Positions 19,362-27,889 of a DNA stretch of 47,759 bases are shown piece by piece. The notes below the pieces were generated by a model. That model worked only from the letters and a program-made list of their open reading frames with translations. It ran no database searches and was not told the origin of the DNA. The DNA lies in contig CAMDRP010000012.1 of assembly GCA_945906965.1 (NCBI GenBank), positions 1 through 47,759 on the forward strand. The letters run 5' to 3'. This DNA is from Opitutus sp. GAS368 (lineage in GTDB: Bacteria > Verrucomicrobiota > Verrucomicrobiia > Opitutales > Opitutaceae). Position 1 is the first letter of the stretch. Every line of letters begins with the position of its first letter. Position numbers and translations under genes: made by a program.

Positions 19362-20168
19362 TTAGCGGAGGGTGATGAAGCCGACTTTCTCGACGATTTT
19401 TTGGCCTTCGTCGCTCAAGCTAAAATCGATGAACTTGGCCGCTTCGCCAGTGGGCTCACTGTTGGTGTAATAGAACGTCGGACGCGCGTAGGGATACTTC
19501 TTGCTCAAGACGGTCTCTTTGTTGGGCAGCACGCCATCGATCGGGACAATTTTGATACCTTCGGCGTTAATATAAGCTAGGCCGAGGTAGCCGATGCCGT
19601 TCGGGTTCTTCGCCACTTCGGCGGCGATTTGCTCGTTGCCGGCCATTTTTTGCGATGATCCGGCGTAGTCGCGCTTCTTCATCGCCAGATCCTTCCAGTC
19701 GGAGTAAGTGCCAGAAGAGGTGTTGCGCGTGTAGATCGAGATCTTGCCGGCAGGACCACCGACCGCAGACCAGTCCGTGATGTCGCCGGTGAAGATCTGC
19801 TCGACCTGGCGCTTGGTGAGGCCCTTGACCGGGCTCTTGTCGTTCAAGCACACGGCCATGCCATCATAGCACACGATGATCGGCTTCATGGTCACGCCCT
19901 TGGCCTGCGCGGCTGAGACCTCGGTGGTCTTGGCGCGACGGGAGGACATGCCGATCTGGGCGGTACCGTCGATGATCGCAGCTAGACCCGTGGTCGAGCC
20001 TTCAGCGGCGATTTCGAAGGAGACCCCGGGGTGCTTGGCCTTATATTCTTCTGCAAGCGTGGGGACGAGTTTGGCGCCGAGGGTATCGGAGCCTTTGATG
20101 ACGAGCTTCTGCGCCGAGGCCGTCGTGACGAGCGCAAGGGCCGAGAGGAGGAGAATAGTTTTTTTCAT
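19362..20168 (-). CDS. pstS: Phosphate-binding protein PstS, porin-linked copy
   Basis: 268-residue periplasmic phosphate-binding protein with a signal peptide (ILLLSALALVTTASAQ). It has the same binding motifs as its neighbour (KGSDTLGAKL, AEGSTTGLAAI, RNTSSGTYSDWKDLA). It differs mainly around residues 90-115 (PIIVCYDGMAVCLNDKSPV against DTTVAYDGMAVIVHANNPI), where it gains two cysteines. It lies 31 bases downstream of the porin gene and is followed by a strong terminator, so porin and this pstS probably form the abundant first part of the phosphate transcript. Confidence 0.95.
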   Translation of the reverse strand: MKKTILLLSALALVTTASAQKLVIKGSDTLGAKLVPTLAEEYKAKHPGVSFEIAAEGSTTGLAAIIDGTAQIGMSSRRAKTTEVSAAQAKGVTMKPIIVCYDGMAVCLNDKSPVKGLTKRQVEQIFTGDITDWSAVGGPAGKISIYTRNTSSGTYSDWKDLAMKKRDYAGSSQKMAGNEQIAAEVAKNPNGIGYLGLAYINAEGIKIVPIDGVLPNKETVLSKKYPYARPTFYYTNSEPTGEAAKFIDFSLSDEGQKIVEKVGFITLR

Positions 20169-20199
20169 AATAAGTAGGGAAGACGTGCGTTAATGGCGG

Positions 20200-21513
20200 T
20201 TAGAATTTAACAACGAGATCGACGAGCAATTCGCTTGAACGGTTCAAATTACCAAGAGAGTACGTCATTTTCTCTTGCAGAACTTTCGTGTCAAAATAGG
20301 TGACGTTAAAGTTAGCGAAATCGGTAATGTTATAAGAGAGGGCGAGCTTGAGTCCTTTCTGGTTGGTCTTGCCGAAGCCCCAGTCAGAATCATTGGCATT
20401 GGGATCGATCGAGGTCAGGCCGACTTCACGATAGTCGAGCTTGGCGCTGTAGTCGCCCTGTACTTTACCCGTGCCGTAGCTGTAGCCCACACCGGCGAGC
20501 CAAGCACCTTCACCGGCGTCAAACAGCGAGCGGTTCAGATTATAGACACGATACGCACGGGTATCGCCCGTAAAGTTGTAAGAACCATCCCAATAGAGCT
20601 TCACCGCCGTACCGGGACCATACAGGTTAGCGAAGTTTAATTCGCCGCTCAGCGTGCCGTAATTTTGGGCGCGGGTCACACCAGAGAAAGCTGCCGAGTT
20701 AAGCAGGCCCGTCATGGTCGATTGACCATAAGCGGTGTAGCCCAGCGCGAAGATGGCACTGCTTAGATTGTCGGGAGCGAACCAATGCGTGTACACGGCT
20801 TGGTTTTCAAACATCCAGGCATCACGACCGGCGGGACCGACTAGCTGCTCGTTATTGTCGAACATGACGTGCTGCATCGCACGCACCTCAAAAGTATCCT
20901 TGCTGCCGATGAAGGCTTTGTAACCTTGGAAAGCACCCTGGGGGTTGATGTCGCCATCCCAGCGCATGTCAGTGGTGTAAAACGGGTTCTTTTGCTTACC
21001 GAGCACGAAAGACCAGTTAAGGTTAGGCTGCCAGCCCACGTAGGCACGCGTCAGAAAAATCCCGTAATCATCGGCTCCGCCGGTAAAGGTCTGGTTGCCG
21101 GAGTCGGAGGCTTGGGCGGTTTCGAGAGCGAAACCCGCGGTCCAGCCTTTTTGCAGAATCATATCGCCGTTGAAACGGAAACGATAGCGCTGACGGGAGG
21201 TCTCGTTGCTGACGGCGGCACCGCCAGTGACGAGTTCGGGCGTCTGACTGTTAGCCTCGTAACGCATGCGCAGGTCGCCGGAGAGTTTGAATTCGACGAG
21301 CGAGGAGCTGAGATTGAGTTTACCGGCAGATGAATTGACGGCGAAATCTTTTTGGAGTTCGACGCGAAGATCTTCAGCTTCTTGGTCGGTAACGACGCCT
21401 TTTTTGACCAGTAGGTCAATCAGAGGACCACTGTCTTGAGCGAGCAGAGCGCCTGTCGAGAGGCATAAGCCGGCGATAATGGCCAAGCATTTTGTAGTGA
21501 AACGGGATTTCAT
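20200..21513 (-). CDS. Outer-membrane porin of the Pho cluster
   Basis: 437-residue predicted beta-barrel porin with a signal peptide (CLAIIAGLCLSTGALLAQ). A short acidic helical segment comes first (LLVKKGVVTDQEAEDLRVEL, about 33-52). Amphipathic strands then run to a C-terminal Phe (LLVDLVVKF), the usual barrel-assembly signal. Strand pairs such as LSGDLRMRYEA, RQRYRFRFNGDM and YVGWQPNLNWSFVLGKQKNPF resemble putative porins of the OprO/OprP-like and PF16930-like groups. Placed first in the operon with pstS, it probably passes phosphate or phosphorylated compounds. Specificity cannot be read from sequence. Candidate PhoB repeats lie upstream. Confidence 0.85.
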   Translation of the reverse strand: MKSRFTTKCLAIIAGLCLSTGALLAQDSGPLIDLLVKKGVVTDQEAEDLRVELQKDFAVNSSAGKLNLSSSLVEFKLSGDLRMRYEANSQTPELVTGGAAVSNETSRQRYRFRFNGDMILQKGWTAGFALETAQASDSGNQTFTGGADDYGIFLTRAYVGWQPNLNWSFVLGKQKNPFYTTDMRWDGDINPQGAFQGYKAFIGSKDTFEVRAMQHVMFDNNEQLVGPAGRDAWMFENQAVYTHWFAPDNLSSAIFALGYTAYGQSTMTGLLNSAAFSGVTRAQNYGTLSGELNFANLYGPGTAVKLYWDGSYNFTGDTRAYRVYNLNRSLFDAGEGAWLAGVGYSYGTGKVQGDYSAKLDYREVGLTSIDPNANDSDWGFGKTNQKGLKLALSYNITDFANFNVTYFDTKVLQEKMTYSLGNLNRSSELLVDLVVKF

Positions 21514-21567
21514 AGTATAGGTTTGATCGATCGGGATCGTGCCGACCTAGGTAAGATAGCGTTCAAT

Positions 21568-21598
21568 TGTTACGAAATCATGTCATTCATGTTACGAT
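21568..21598 (-). promoter_or_regulatory. GTTAC repeat block upstream of the porin gene
   Basis: Two copies of TGTTACG (21568-21574 and 21590-21596) are spaced exactly 22 bases apart, twice the 11-base period of PhoB sites, with TGTCATT between them. The second copy sits in the 10-mer ATGTTACGAT (21589-21598), which recurs upstream of the receptor gene that starts at 27787. The block lies about 55-85 bases before the porin start codon, between that start and the direct repeat at 21643-21664. Confidence 0.45.
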
Positions 21599-21642
21599 CC
21601 CAAAACATAACGGAAAAAAAAAGGCCATTCAGCGAGGTAAGA

Positions 21643-21664
21643 GCGTTACAGCTGCGTTACATCT
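21643..21664 (-). promoter_or_regulatory. Candidate Pho box (11-bp direct repeat)
   Basis: Read on the minus strand this is ATGTAAC-GCAG-CTGTAAC: two 7-bp units separated by four bases, so the period is 11 bp, exactly the geometry of the Escherichia coli Pho box (CTGTCAT-AAAT-CTGTCAC). The sequence match is partial (CTGT-AC). It lies 129 bases before the porin start and 58 bases before the divergent gene at 21723, so it could serve either. Confidence 0.5.
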
Positions 21665-21722
21665 CAATCAAACCACTGCCGCGGCCTTGACTCATTGAAA
21701 ACGCGATAACCAATGAGTAAAA

Positions 21723-22808
21723 ATGATCATCTGCCTCCTACTCGCAACCACGTTGAGTGTAGCGGCTACCGCCGCCCCAAGCACCGCCCTTCCCGCCGCC
21801 CTAGCCCTCGCCCGGGCAGCCGAAAGCCCCGAGTTACGCACCGAACTGGAGGCCGCGGTCGCCCAAACCATCGCGCTGCAAGGGGGACTGGCCGAGGCCG
21901 AAAAAATCGCCGCAGCGCTCCCCCCTTATCAGCATGCCTCCGTCCTGCTCGCGTTAGCCGAGGTCACATCGTTGGTGGAACGTGCTGCAGCTGAAAAATT
22001 CCTCTTGGCGGTGCAAACGGACAAAGCGCTCACCACTGATTGGCACAAAAGCCGGATCGCACGGGGCCTCGCGGTGGCGTATGCCCGGCTCGGGCGCCTC
22101 GATACCGCTGAAGTCTTCGCTCGCGAAGTGCCAGACACCGAGGACCGCGCCTATGCCCTACAAGCTATCGTCGGGCCTCTCTGCCAAGCCGGCGAGGTAG
22201 CCCGAGCCCGAGAGCTAGCGGGCAGCATCGAGGAAAATCGGCGCTACGGCACCTACCGACAGAAAGCTGAGGCTCTCGCTCAGGTTGCCACCGCCTTGCA
22301 TAGTCGCGGAGATAATGAAGGCGCGGCTACACTGCTCGCCCAAGCGGCGCTCCTGCTGCCGAAGAAACCAGGCTGGAGCGACGGCGGCGCCATGCGCGGA
22401 GTCGCCGTGGCGCAGTACGCCTGCGGCGAAACGGCATCCGCGACGGCCCTACTCAACCGAGCCGACGACCTAGCCTCAGCGATTGCCGGTCCCTGGAAGG
22501 TTTCCGAATTCACCCAAATTTCCGCGGCCTGGCGTCGCTGCGGTGAGTCGGCTCGCGCCGATCAGCGGCTCGCTGAAGCCGCGATTTCTCTCACCACGCT
22601 GACTGTCACTGATCGCATTCCTGAGGCCCTCACCCTTGCTCGCGCCCAATTCGCCGCCGGTCAGAAGCTCGCAGCGCGCGAACTCCTCGCCGCTACCCTC
22701 GCCGAAGCCCTGGAACTGGCCAGCCCCGAAGTCGCCCGCGCGCATCATGTGCGCACACTGCTGGCATGGGCTGAGCTTTTTAGCACCGAGCCCCTACCGA
22801 CGGAGTGA
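21723..22808 (+). CDS. Secreted helical-repeat (TPR-like) protein of unknown function
   Basis: 361 residues with a signal peptide (MIICLLLATTLSVAATAA). The remainder is almost wholly Ala/Leu/Arg-rich helices of 30-35-residue spacing (ARGLAVAYARLGRLDTAEVF, AIVGPLCQAGEVARARELA, ALAQVATALHSRGDNEGAAT, MRGVAVAQYACGETASATAL), the pattern of tetratricopeptide-like repeats. I do not recognise a named family. It is divergent from the porin/pst cluster and shares its 209-base promoter region, so phosphate regulation is possible. Repeat proteins of this type usually act as scaffolds in the periplasm or envelope. Confidence 0.7.
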   Translation: MIICLLLATTLSVAATAAPSTALPAALALARAAESPELRTELEAAVAQTIALQGGLAEAEKIAAALPPYQHASVLLALAEVTSLVERAAAEKFLLAVQTDKALTTDWHKSRIARGLAVAYARLGRLDTAEVFAREVPDTEDRAYALQAIVGPLCQAGEVARARELAGSIEENRRYGTYRQKAEALAQVATALHSRGDNEGAATLLAQAALLLPKKPGWSDGGAMRGVAVAQYACGETASATALLNRADDLASAIAGPWKVSEFTQISAAWRRCGESARADQRLAEAAISLTTLTVTDRIPEALTLARAQFAAGQKLAARELLAATLAEALELASPEVARAHHVRTLLAWAELFSTEPLPTE

Positions 22809-23014
22809 ACTCCTCGCAACGCGAGTCAGCGGGAACGTGAATGTATTCGGCGCTGCTAGTGGCCGACTAAGCCCGGTTTTTTCATAACCAAAGCCAGCGT
22901 AAAAAATCAGCGGGAGCTCGAATCGTCCTAAAAGCACGTTCAAGGATAAGACCGAGGGAAGCCTTGGAATTAGATTGATGCTTGGTTCGGCCAACGATGC
23001 CGCGCTACGACCAT

Positions 23015-23042
23015 AAAAAAGCGGCGCCCCTAAGGGCGCCGC
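23015..23042 (-). terminator. Intrinsic terminator after the beta-helix protein gene
   Basis: Perfect 9-bp stem GCGGCGCCC (23021-23029) with GGGCGCCGC (23034-23042) around a four-base loop. On the minus strand it is followed by six U (23015-23020). It lies 35 bases past the stop codon of the minus-strand gene at 23078. The 22809-23014 stretch between the convergent genes otherwise holds nothing I recognise. Confidence 0.92.
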
Positions 23043-23077
23043 CGTATGGATCAAAATCAATTTAACAACAGCTCGGC

Positions 23078-24871
23078 TTAGTTGATCTCGTAAACTTCGA
23101 AGATTACTTCGCCTGCAGCGCCCTTGCCCTTGATCTGGACCGTGTAGCCGCCAGGCGTGAGAGTTTTCACGAGCACCGCGTCTTTGCTAAAAGCAGGTAG
23201 AGCGAAGGCACCAGAGGTGGAGGCGAGGGAAGAGGCCTGCGTGCCGCTCCAGTCATCGTTCGACGCGATCACATTGGTGCCTTGGTAAAGTTCCATGGTG
23301 GGATCTACGAGGGCGCCAGACACGCCGAGGGGCGTGAGGCCAGGACCGACGGCGCGAATTAGCACCGTCTTGGACTGGGTGCCGGTGATGGAGAAGCCGC
23401 CGATGAGCGTGCCGTTGGCGGCGAGCGTAGCGCGAGTGGCGATGTTGAAAATCTTGCTCGTGGAACCACGGACGACGGGCTCATCAGCCACGGTCGCATC
23501 GGCATCGGTCAGGTAACCGAGCGCGGAGATCGCGCTCCAACTTTTAGCCCAGTTGGCGGCCTTAAAGGCGCCGACATAGTCGGTTGCGGTGAAGAAACCG
23601 TCGGCAGGAGGGGTTTTAGCGCCAGACAGAGCAGGGCTGCCGGTGGCGGGACGGGGGTCGAGGAACTTATTGCGGCTACGGCTGATGCCGGTGAGCATCG
23701 GGTCGGTGTTGATGCGATTAGACTGAGCCGTGCCAGTGATATGTTCCACGCTGTAATTAGTGGAGGGAACCGCACCACCAGAAGTAGCGTTGGGGGCAAG
23801 GAAGAGCTGGGTGTTGCCCGTGCCAGCACCGAAGGTGCCGAAGATGCTGTTACCGATAGCGAGGTCGCCGGCCGCGAGGCGCTTGGCGCTATCCTGGGAC
23901 TGAGCGCTCTCGGTCTCGATACGCACAGCGTAATTACGATAGTCATGGACGATCGAATTATAGATTTTACCGCCCGTGTTATCACGGAAGATCAAACCGT
24001 TGCTGTTGGTGTTGCTCGAGCCTGAGCCTGAGCCGATGAGCGTGAGATTGTAGAGTTCTGGAATGGCATAGGGCATGCCGTCCTCTGGGGTGGTACCGCC
24101 GTCCATTTCCATGGCTTGGTTACCTTTGTCGGATGCACCGATGGCAAACCAGAATTGACCTTTGCCGCGGAAGCTCTCGTCCCAGTCGAAGTTGTCATCG
24201 TCGTTGAACGAGCTGATGAGATACTTGGTGTTGACGGTGCCGCCGAACCACTCGTAGCCGTCGTCGTTACCAGCGTAGACGTCGATGTACTCGATGGTCG
24301 TGCCGCGACCAACCGCGCCCAAGGTAAGGCCGTTGAGTTCGACGTTTGCCGCTACGATGGCTCCGCTGTGTTTGATTTGGGCGTAGCGGAGAATGCCGGA
24401 GTTATCGTCATCATCGGTGCCGCCGTAGGTGCCGAGGGGCTCGGTGGTGGGTATACCTTCGACGTTGCCTTGACCGCTGGTGGTGTTGATGCGCGAGCGA
24501 CCGAGGATCACGACGCCACCCCAGAGACCGCGGTCGGATTGGGTGAGGTTGGCGGTCAGCAGATCGGACTCGGCCGTGAAGATGATGGGGCTCGTGGCGG
24601 TGCCTTGAGCGTTAATCTTACCGCCGCGGGCGATGACCAGAGCGGTGGCGTCGACGGGATTGGCTTTGGCCCGGCCCTTGACTACGGTGCCGGCCTCAAT
24701 CGTGAGGGTAGCGCCGCTGGTGACGTAAATCTTGGTGTCGAGGATATACACATTGGACTTGGTCCAAGTGGCGTTAGCGGTGATGTTACTCGTGACGACA
24801 ACATCGGCGGAGAACACGCCGGCGGGAGCGGCGAGTAACGCGATTAGGGAGCTTATCAGGGGACGTTTCAT
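23078..24871 (-). CDS. Secreted beta-helix-like protein, partner of the adjacent TonB receptor
   Basis: 597 residues with a signal peptide (LISSLIALLAAPAGVFSA). Residues about 25-430 have the look of a right-handed beta-helix: NITANATWTKSNVYILDTKI, GATLTIEAGTVVKGRA, DRGLWGGVVILGRSRIN, ELNGLTLGAVGRGTTIEYID, NDDGYEWFGGTVNTKYLISS, FNDDDNFDWDESFRGKGQFW. The many acidic clusters (TDDDDNSG, NDDDNFDWDE) suggest bound calcium. The last ~110 residues form a separate beta domain (VLIRAVGPGLTPLGVSGA, FALPAFSKDAVLVKTL, GGYTVQIKG) found at the C-terminus of many verrucomicrobial secreted proteins. Similar beta-helix proteins occur beside TonB-dependent receptors in several Gram-negative groups, to my knowledge without a settled function. 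It lies 48 bases after the receptor gene, so the two form an operon. Confidence 0.85.
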   Translation of the reverse strand: MKRPLISSLIALLAAPAGVFSADVVVTSNITANATWTKSNVYILDTKIYVTSGATLTIEAGTVVKGRAKANPVDATALVIARGGKINAQGTATSPIIFTAESDLLTANLTQSDRGLWGGVVILGRSRINTTSGQGNVEGIPTTEPLGTYGGTDDDDNSGILRYAQIKHSGAIVAANVELNGLTLGAVGRGTTIEYIDVYAGNDDGYEWFGGTVNTKYLISSFNDDDNFDWDESFRGKGQFWFAIGASDKGNQAMEMDGGTTPEDGMPYAIPELYNLTLIGSGSGSSNTNSNGLIFRDNTGGKIYNSIVHDYRNYAVRIETESAQSQDSAKRLAAGDLAIGNSIFGTFGAGTGNTQLFLAPNATSGGAVPSTNYSVEHITGTAQSNRINTDPMLTGISRSRNKFLDPRPATGSPALSGAKTPPADGFFTATDYVGAFKAANWAKSWSAISALGYLTDADATVADEPVVRGSTSKIFNIATRATLAANGTLIGGFSITGTQSKTVLIRAVGPGLTPLGVSGALVDPTMELYQGTNVIASNDDWSGTQASSLASTSGAFALPAFSKDAVLVKTLTPGGYTVQIKGKGAAGEVIFEVYEIN

Positions 24872-24919
24872 GCGGATGGATGGTTATTTTTGATAGTTGG
24901 CTGACAAAAATGCGTGCGC

Positions 24920-27787
24920 TCAGAAGCCGTAGCCGAGGCTGAGCGAATAACTGCGACCGCGCGTGCGCTCGTAACGCGTGTAATCAATGCCGCGGAAGGT
25001 CTGCGTCGCCTCTTCGCTCGAGTTAAGGAGGTTCTTCGCGGAAACACCGACCTTCCAACGCACGCCGAATTTCTGCGACACGATGAAGTCGAGCTCAGTC
25101 GCGGGTTGCTCGTAAATATCGGGCGTGCCGGGCGGGCTCACGAGCGCGAGACGCTCACCGAAAACGTTGTAATAAATGCTAGCCGAGGTGCGGGTGCGCG
25201 GATTTGAGTAACTGAGATCACCGTTAACGAGGTGGTTCGACTGGCCGGCCAGAGGACGCTTCGAGGAGGTGTTGGGCTCGTATAGGCGTGCCACCTTGAG
25301 CTCACTCGCCGAGATATCGACGGAAGATTCCACAAACGTAAGATTGAGCCCAGCAGTGAAGTTTTCCAACGGCGACCAGAGCCCGCCCAATTTCTGGCGC
25401 AATTCAAACTCGGCGCCTAAAACCCGACCTTTTTCGGGATTCTGGAATTGGATTTCACCTTGGTTAATGATCACGCCAGTGGGCGCAAAGATAGCTTTCT
25501 CAATGGGATTCTTCATCTCTTTGAGAAAGGCGCTCACCGCCACGATGCGGCCGGGACCCGTAAACCACTCCCAGCGCAAATCATAATTATCGATCAGCGT
25601 ACGCTTCAAATCAGGGTTACCGATATAGACGAAGTCGCCGACGAACTCGAAGGTTTCATACGGCGCGAGTTCGCGGAAATTCGGCCGAGCGAGCGTGCGG
25701 CCAAAGGCGGCTCGCAAGTTCATCTTGGGCTGCAATTCGTAGACCAGATTCAACGACGGCAGCGTGTCACGGAGATCGAGTATGCCCTTGCGCCGGGTCG
25801 GGTCGCCACTGCTGACGAGAATATCGGTGCTCTCAATACGGGCACCGCCGATGGCGCGGAGCTTCTTGGTCAACGGCACCTCGGCCATGAAGTAGTAACC
25901 ATCAACATCCATCGCGGCGTCGTAGTTATTGCGTGGAGCCGAAGTGTCTTGGAGGAAGATCGTATCGTTGGTGAAACGACCCGTAGTCGAGTTCACGTTG
26001 CCGACAAATGACGGAAGAAAGAATGTCTGGTCGTTGCCGTCGAAACGTCGCCCGAGGGATCGATAGAGATATTGGCGCTCCCGGAAGGTGCGTTCGATGC
26101 GGGACATCGTGAAGCCGGACTTTAACTTAAATTCTTTACCGCCGGCCGTGGTCAGCGGGAGGGTGAAGTCCGCACCAAAATCACGACGCGTCTCCTCGAG
26201 GTCGCGATAGTAACGCGCCGGATTGACGAGGCCGGAGGTCTCCCATTCGTAAAATGTTTGGCCGCCAAGGACGCGGCTGGAGTTATTGAAGAAACGGGTG
26301 TCGGGCTCTTTTTGGGTGTTCGTCGCATTTGCTGCGGACCACTCGACCAAGAAATCGTGCCACGCCGGAAAAACATGTCGGCCGGTGAGTTGACCCGAGC
26401 GCAATGAGCGCTCGGTAAACTTCAAGGTACGCGTCGTGTAGGTCTGGTCGTTATCGAGACCACCGCCCGCGATATAGAGCCCACTTTGGAGCCGGGCAAC
26501 GTCCTCGCTGGTGGTGTTATAAAGACCGTTGAGCGAGATCTCATGGGCCGTACTGGGTTGCCAGGAGATCTTGCCAGTTGCGCCCGCTGCGATCTCTTCG
26601 GCGCTGCGGTTGTCTTCAAGCGAGACCGTAGTGGAAAGCTGGGGACTATTGATGCCCTGACGCTCGTTGCGACCGATTTTACCACCGGTGTAACTGTTGT
26701 AGTCGTGAGCGTAGGTGAGTGCCGCGATAACGCCGAGCTTTTGTTCGCCCAAATCGAAACGATCGCCATAAGTGATGGAGCCTTTGCGGTTCCACGGTGC
26801 TTCGGTCGAGTGTGGCGCCATGATCGGGGAAAAGAGCCGCGACAGCCGGCCGATTTCCGCGTCGGTGGAGAGCCCGCGCGCCGGAATGGTTTTACCTTGA
26901 AGTTCGGCGGGGATCTGCCGCGAGCCGTCGTCTCGGCCTAGCCAGTCTTCGCCTGCGTCGTAGGTCAGAAATTTCTTGCCGGTAGTCTGCGAGTTGAAGG
27001 AGGTGCCGACCGATATCGCCAGCGTCCGGGTGTCAGGCATGGTCTTAGTGCGAATATCAACATTACCACCTGAAAAATTACCGGGACGATCCGGTGTGAA
27101 CGTCTTAGTGGTGACGATGGCGTCGATCAGTTCGGCCGGGAAAAGATCCATCTGCACAGCGCGGCGATCCGGATCGGCACTGGGCACTTCAGCGCCATTA
27201 AGCGAAGTCGAGCTATAGCGTTCCCCGAGGCCGCGGATGTAGACGTATTTGCCGTCGACGACGGAGGCGCCCGTGACGGCTTTCATCGCCTGCGCCGCGT
27301 CGTTGAAACCGAGGCGGCTCATCTGGTCACTGCCGATGGCGTCACTCACCGCGGTCGCCTTCTGGCGCTGCGCCAGCAAGCCGGCGCCGGAGTTGACCAC
27401 CACGGCGGCAGAGGTGGTAAAGGCGTCCATCTTGATCACGCTATCGGCCTGAGTCAGCGCGGGATTGAGCGCCAAATCGAGGCGCTCGTTGCCGTCTGCT
27501 TTGACCTGAACGTCCGTGATTTTTAACGGATCGAAGCCGGACTTGGCCAAAGTGAGTTCGTGCGCGCCGGCTGGCACTCGGTCCAAGCGGAAAAGACCAT
27601 TAAGATCCGTTTGCGTAGACAGTCCTGACGCGCTGACCGCCACACCCATGATACCGACGCCGTTGGCCGTACTGACCACTCGACCAGAGAGCGTACCCAA
27701 AATCGAATCACTTTGGGCCCAAACCGGTACGACCATACTTAAAAGTGTGACATAAATGAGCGCACGCAGCGCCGTGTATGAGATCAT
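24920..27787 (-). CDS. TonB-dependent receptor with N-terminal carboxypeptidase-regulatory-like domain
   Basis: 955-residue outer-membrane receptor. The signal peptide is ALRALIYVTLLSMVVPVWAQ (ends about 25). A carboxypeptidase-D regulatory-like domain fills about 30-112 (GRVVSTANGVGIMGVAVSAS, TDLNGLFRLDRVPAGAHEL). The plug is about 135-260 (SDQMSRLGFNDAAQAMKAVT, YVYIRGLGERYSSTSLNGAE, FSGGNVDIRTK), followed by a TonB-dependent receptor barrel (GRTLARPNFRELAPYETFEF, NYDLRWEWF) with terminal Phe (SLSLGYGF). It is unrelated in layout to the two receptors at the left end. It is transcribed first, followed by the beta-helix protein. Its promoter region shares the ATCGTAACAT motif (minus strand) with the porin/pst promoter. 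Confidence 0.93.
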   Translation of the reverse strand: MISYTALRALIYVTLLSMVVPVWAQSDSILGTLSGRVVSTANGVGIMGVAVSASGLSTQTDLNGLFRLDRVPAGAHELTLAKSGFDPLKITDVQVKADGNERLDLALNPALTQADSVIKMDAFTTSAAVVVNSGAGLLAQRQKATAVSDAIGSDQMSRLGFNDAAQAMKAVTGASVVDGKYVYIRGLGERYSSTSLNGAEVPSADPDRRAVQMDLFPAELIDAIVTTKTFTPDRPGNFSGGNVDIRTKTMPDTRTLAISVGTSFNSQTTGKKFLTYDAGEDWLGRDDGSRQIPAELQGKTIPARGLSTDAEIGRLSRLFSPIMAPHSTEAPWNRKGSITYGDRFDLGEQKLGVIAALTYAHDYNSYTGGKIGRNERQGINSPQLSTTVSLEDNRSAEEIAAGATGKISWQPSTAHEISLNGLYNTTSEDVARLQSGLYIAGGGLDNDQTYTTRTLKFTERSLRSGQLTGRHVFPAWHDFLVEWSAANATNTQKEPDTRFFNNSSRVLGGQTFYEWETSGLVNPARYYRDLEETRRDFGADFTLPLTTAGGKEFKLKSGFTMSRIERTFRERQYLYRSLGRRFDGNDQTFFLPSFVGNVNSTTGRFTNDTIFLQDTSAPRNNYDAAMDVDGYYFMAEVPLTKKLRAIGGARIESTDILVSSGDPTRRKGILDLRDTLPSLNLVYELQPKMNLRAAFGRTLARPNFRELAPYETFEFVGDFVYIGNPDLKRTLIDNYDLRWEWFTGPGRIVAVSAFLKEMKNPIEKAIFAPTGVIINQGEIQFQNPEKGRVLGAEFELRQKLGGLWSPLENFTAGLNLTFVESSVDISASELKVARLYEPNTSSKRPLAGQSNHLVNGDLSYSNPRTRTSASIYYNVFGERLALVSPPGTPDIYEQPATELDFIVSQKFGVRWKVGVSAKNLLNSSEEATQTFRGIDYTRYERTRGRSYSLSLGYGF

Positions 27788-27854
27788 GCTTGCAACGTGG
27801 CAGACGCACGAACCGGTCCCGCAACGCTAAAGCTGCGCCGTCACGGAAAGTTGA

Positions 27855-27889
27855 CGTTACAGACACATAACCGTAACAAATGTTACGAT
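27855..27889 (-). promoter_or_regulatory. GTTAC motif cluster upstream of the receptor gene
   Basis: CGTTACA (27855-27861), then the palindrome CGTAACA-AA-TGTTACG (27872-27887), which is part of the 10-mer ATGTTACGAT (27880-27889). The same 10-mer occurs at 21589-21598 upstream of the porin gene, and CGTTACA occurs twice in the candidate Pho box at 21643-21664. The cluster lies 68-102 bases before the receptor start codon, a normal activator position. The rest of 27788-28286 shows no gene, and I found no clear asnS promoter there. Confidence 0.42.

Noticed and set aside
22875-22880. T-run after the helical-repeat protein gene
   Set aside because: No stable stem precedes it, so it does not qualify as an intrinsic terminator.
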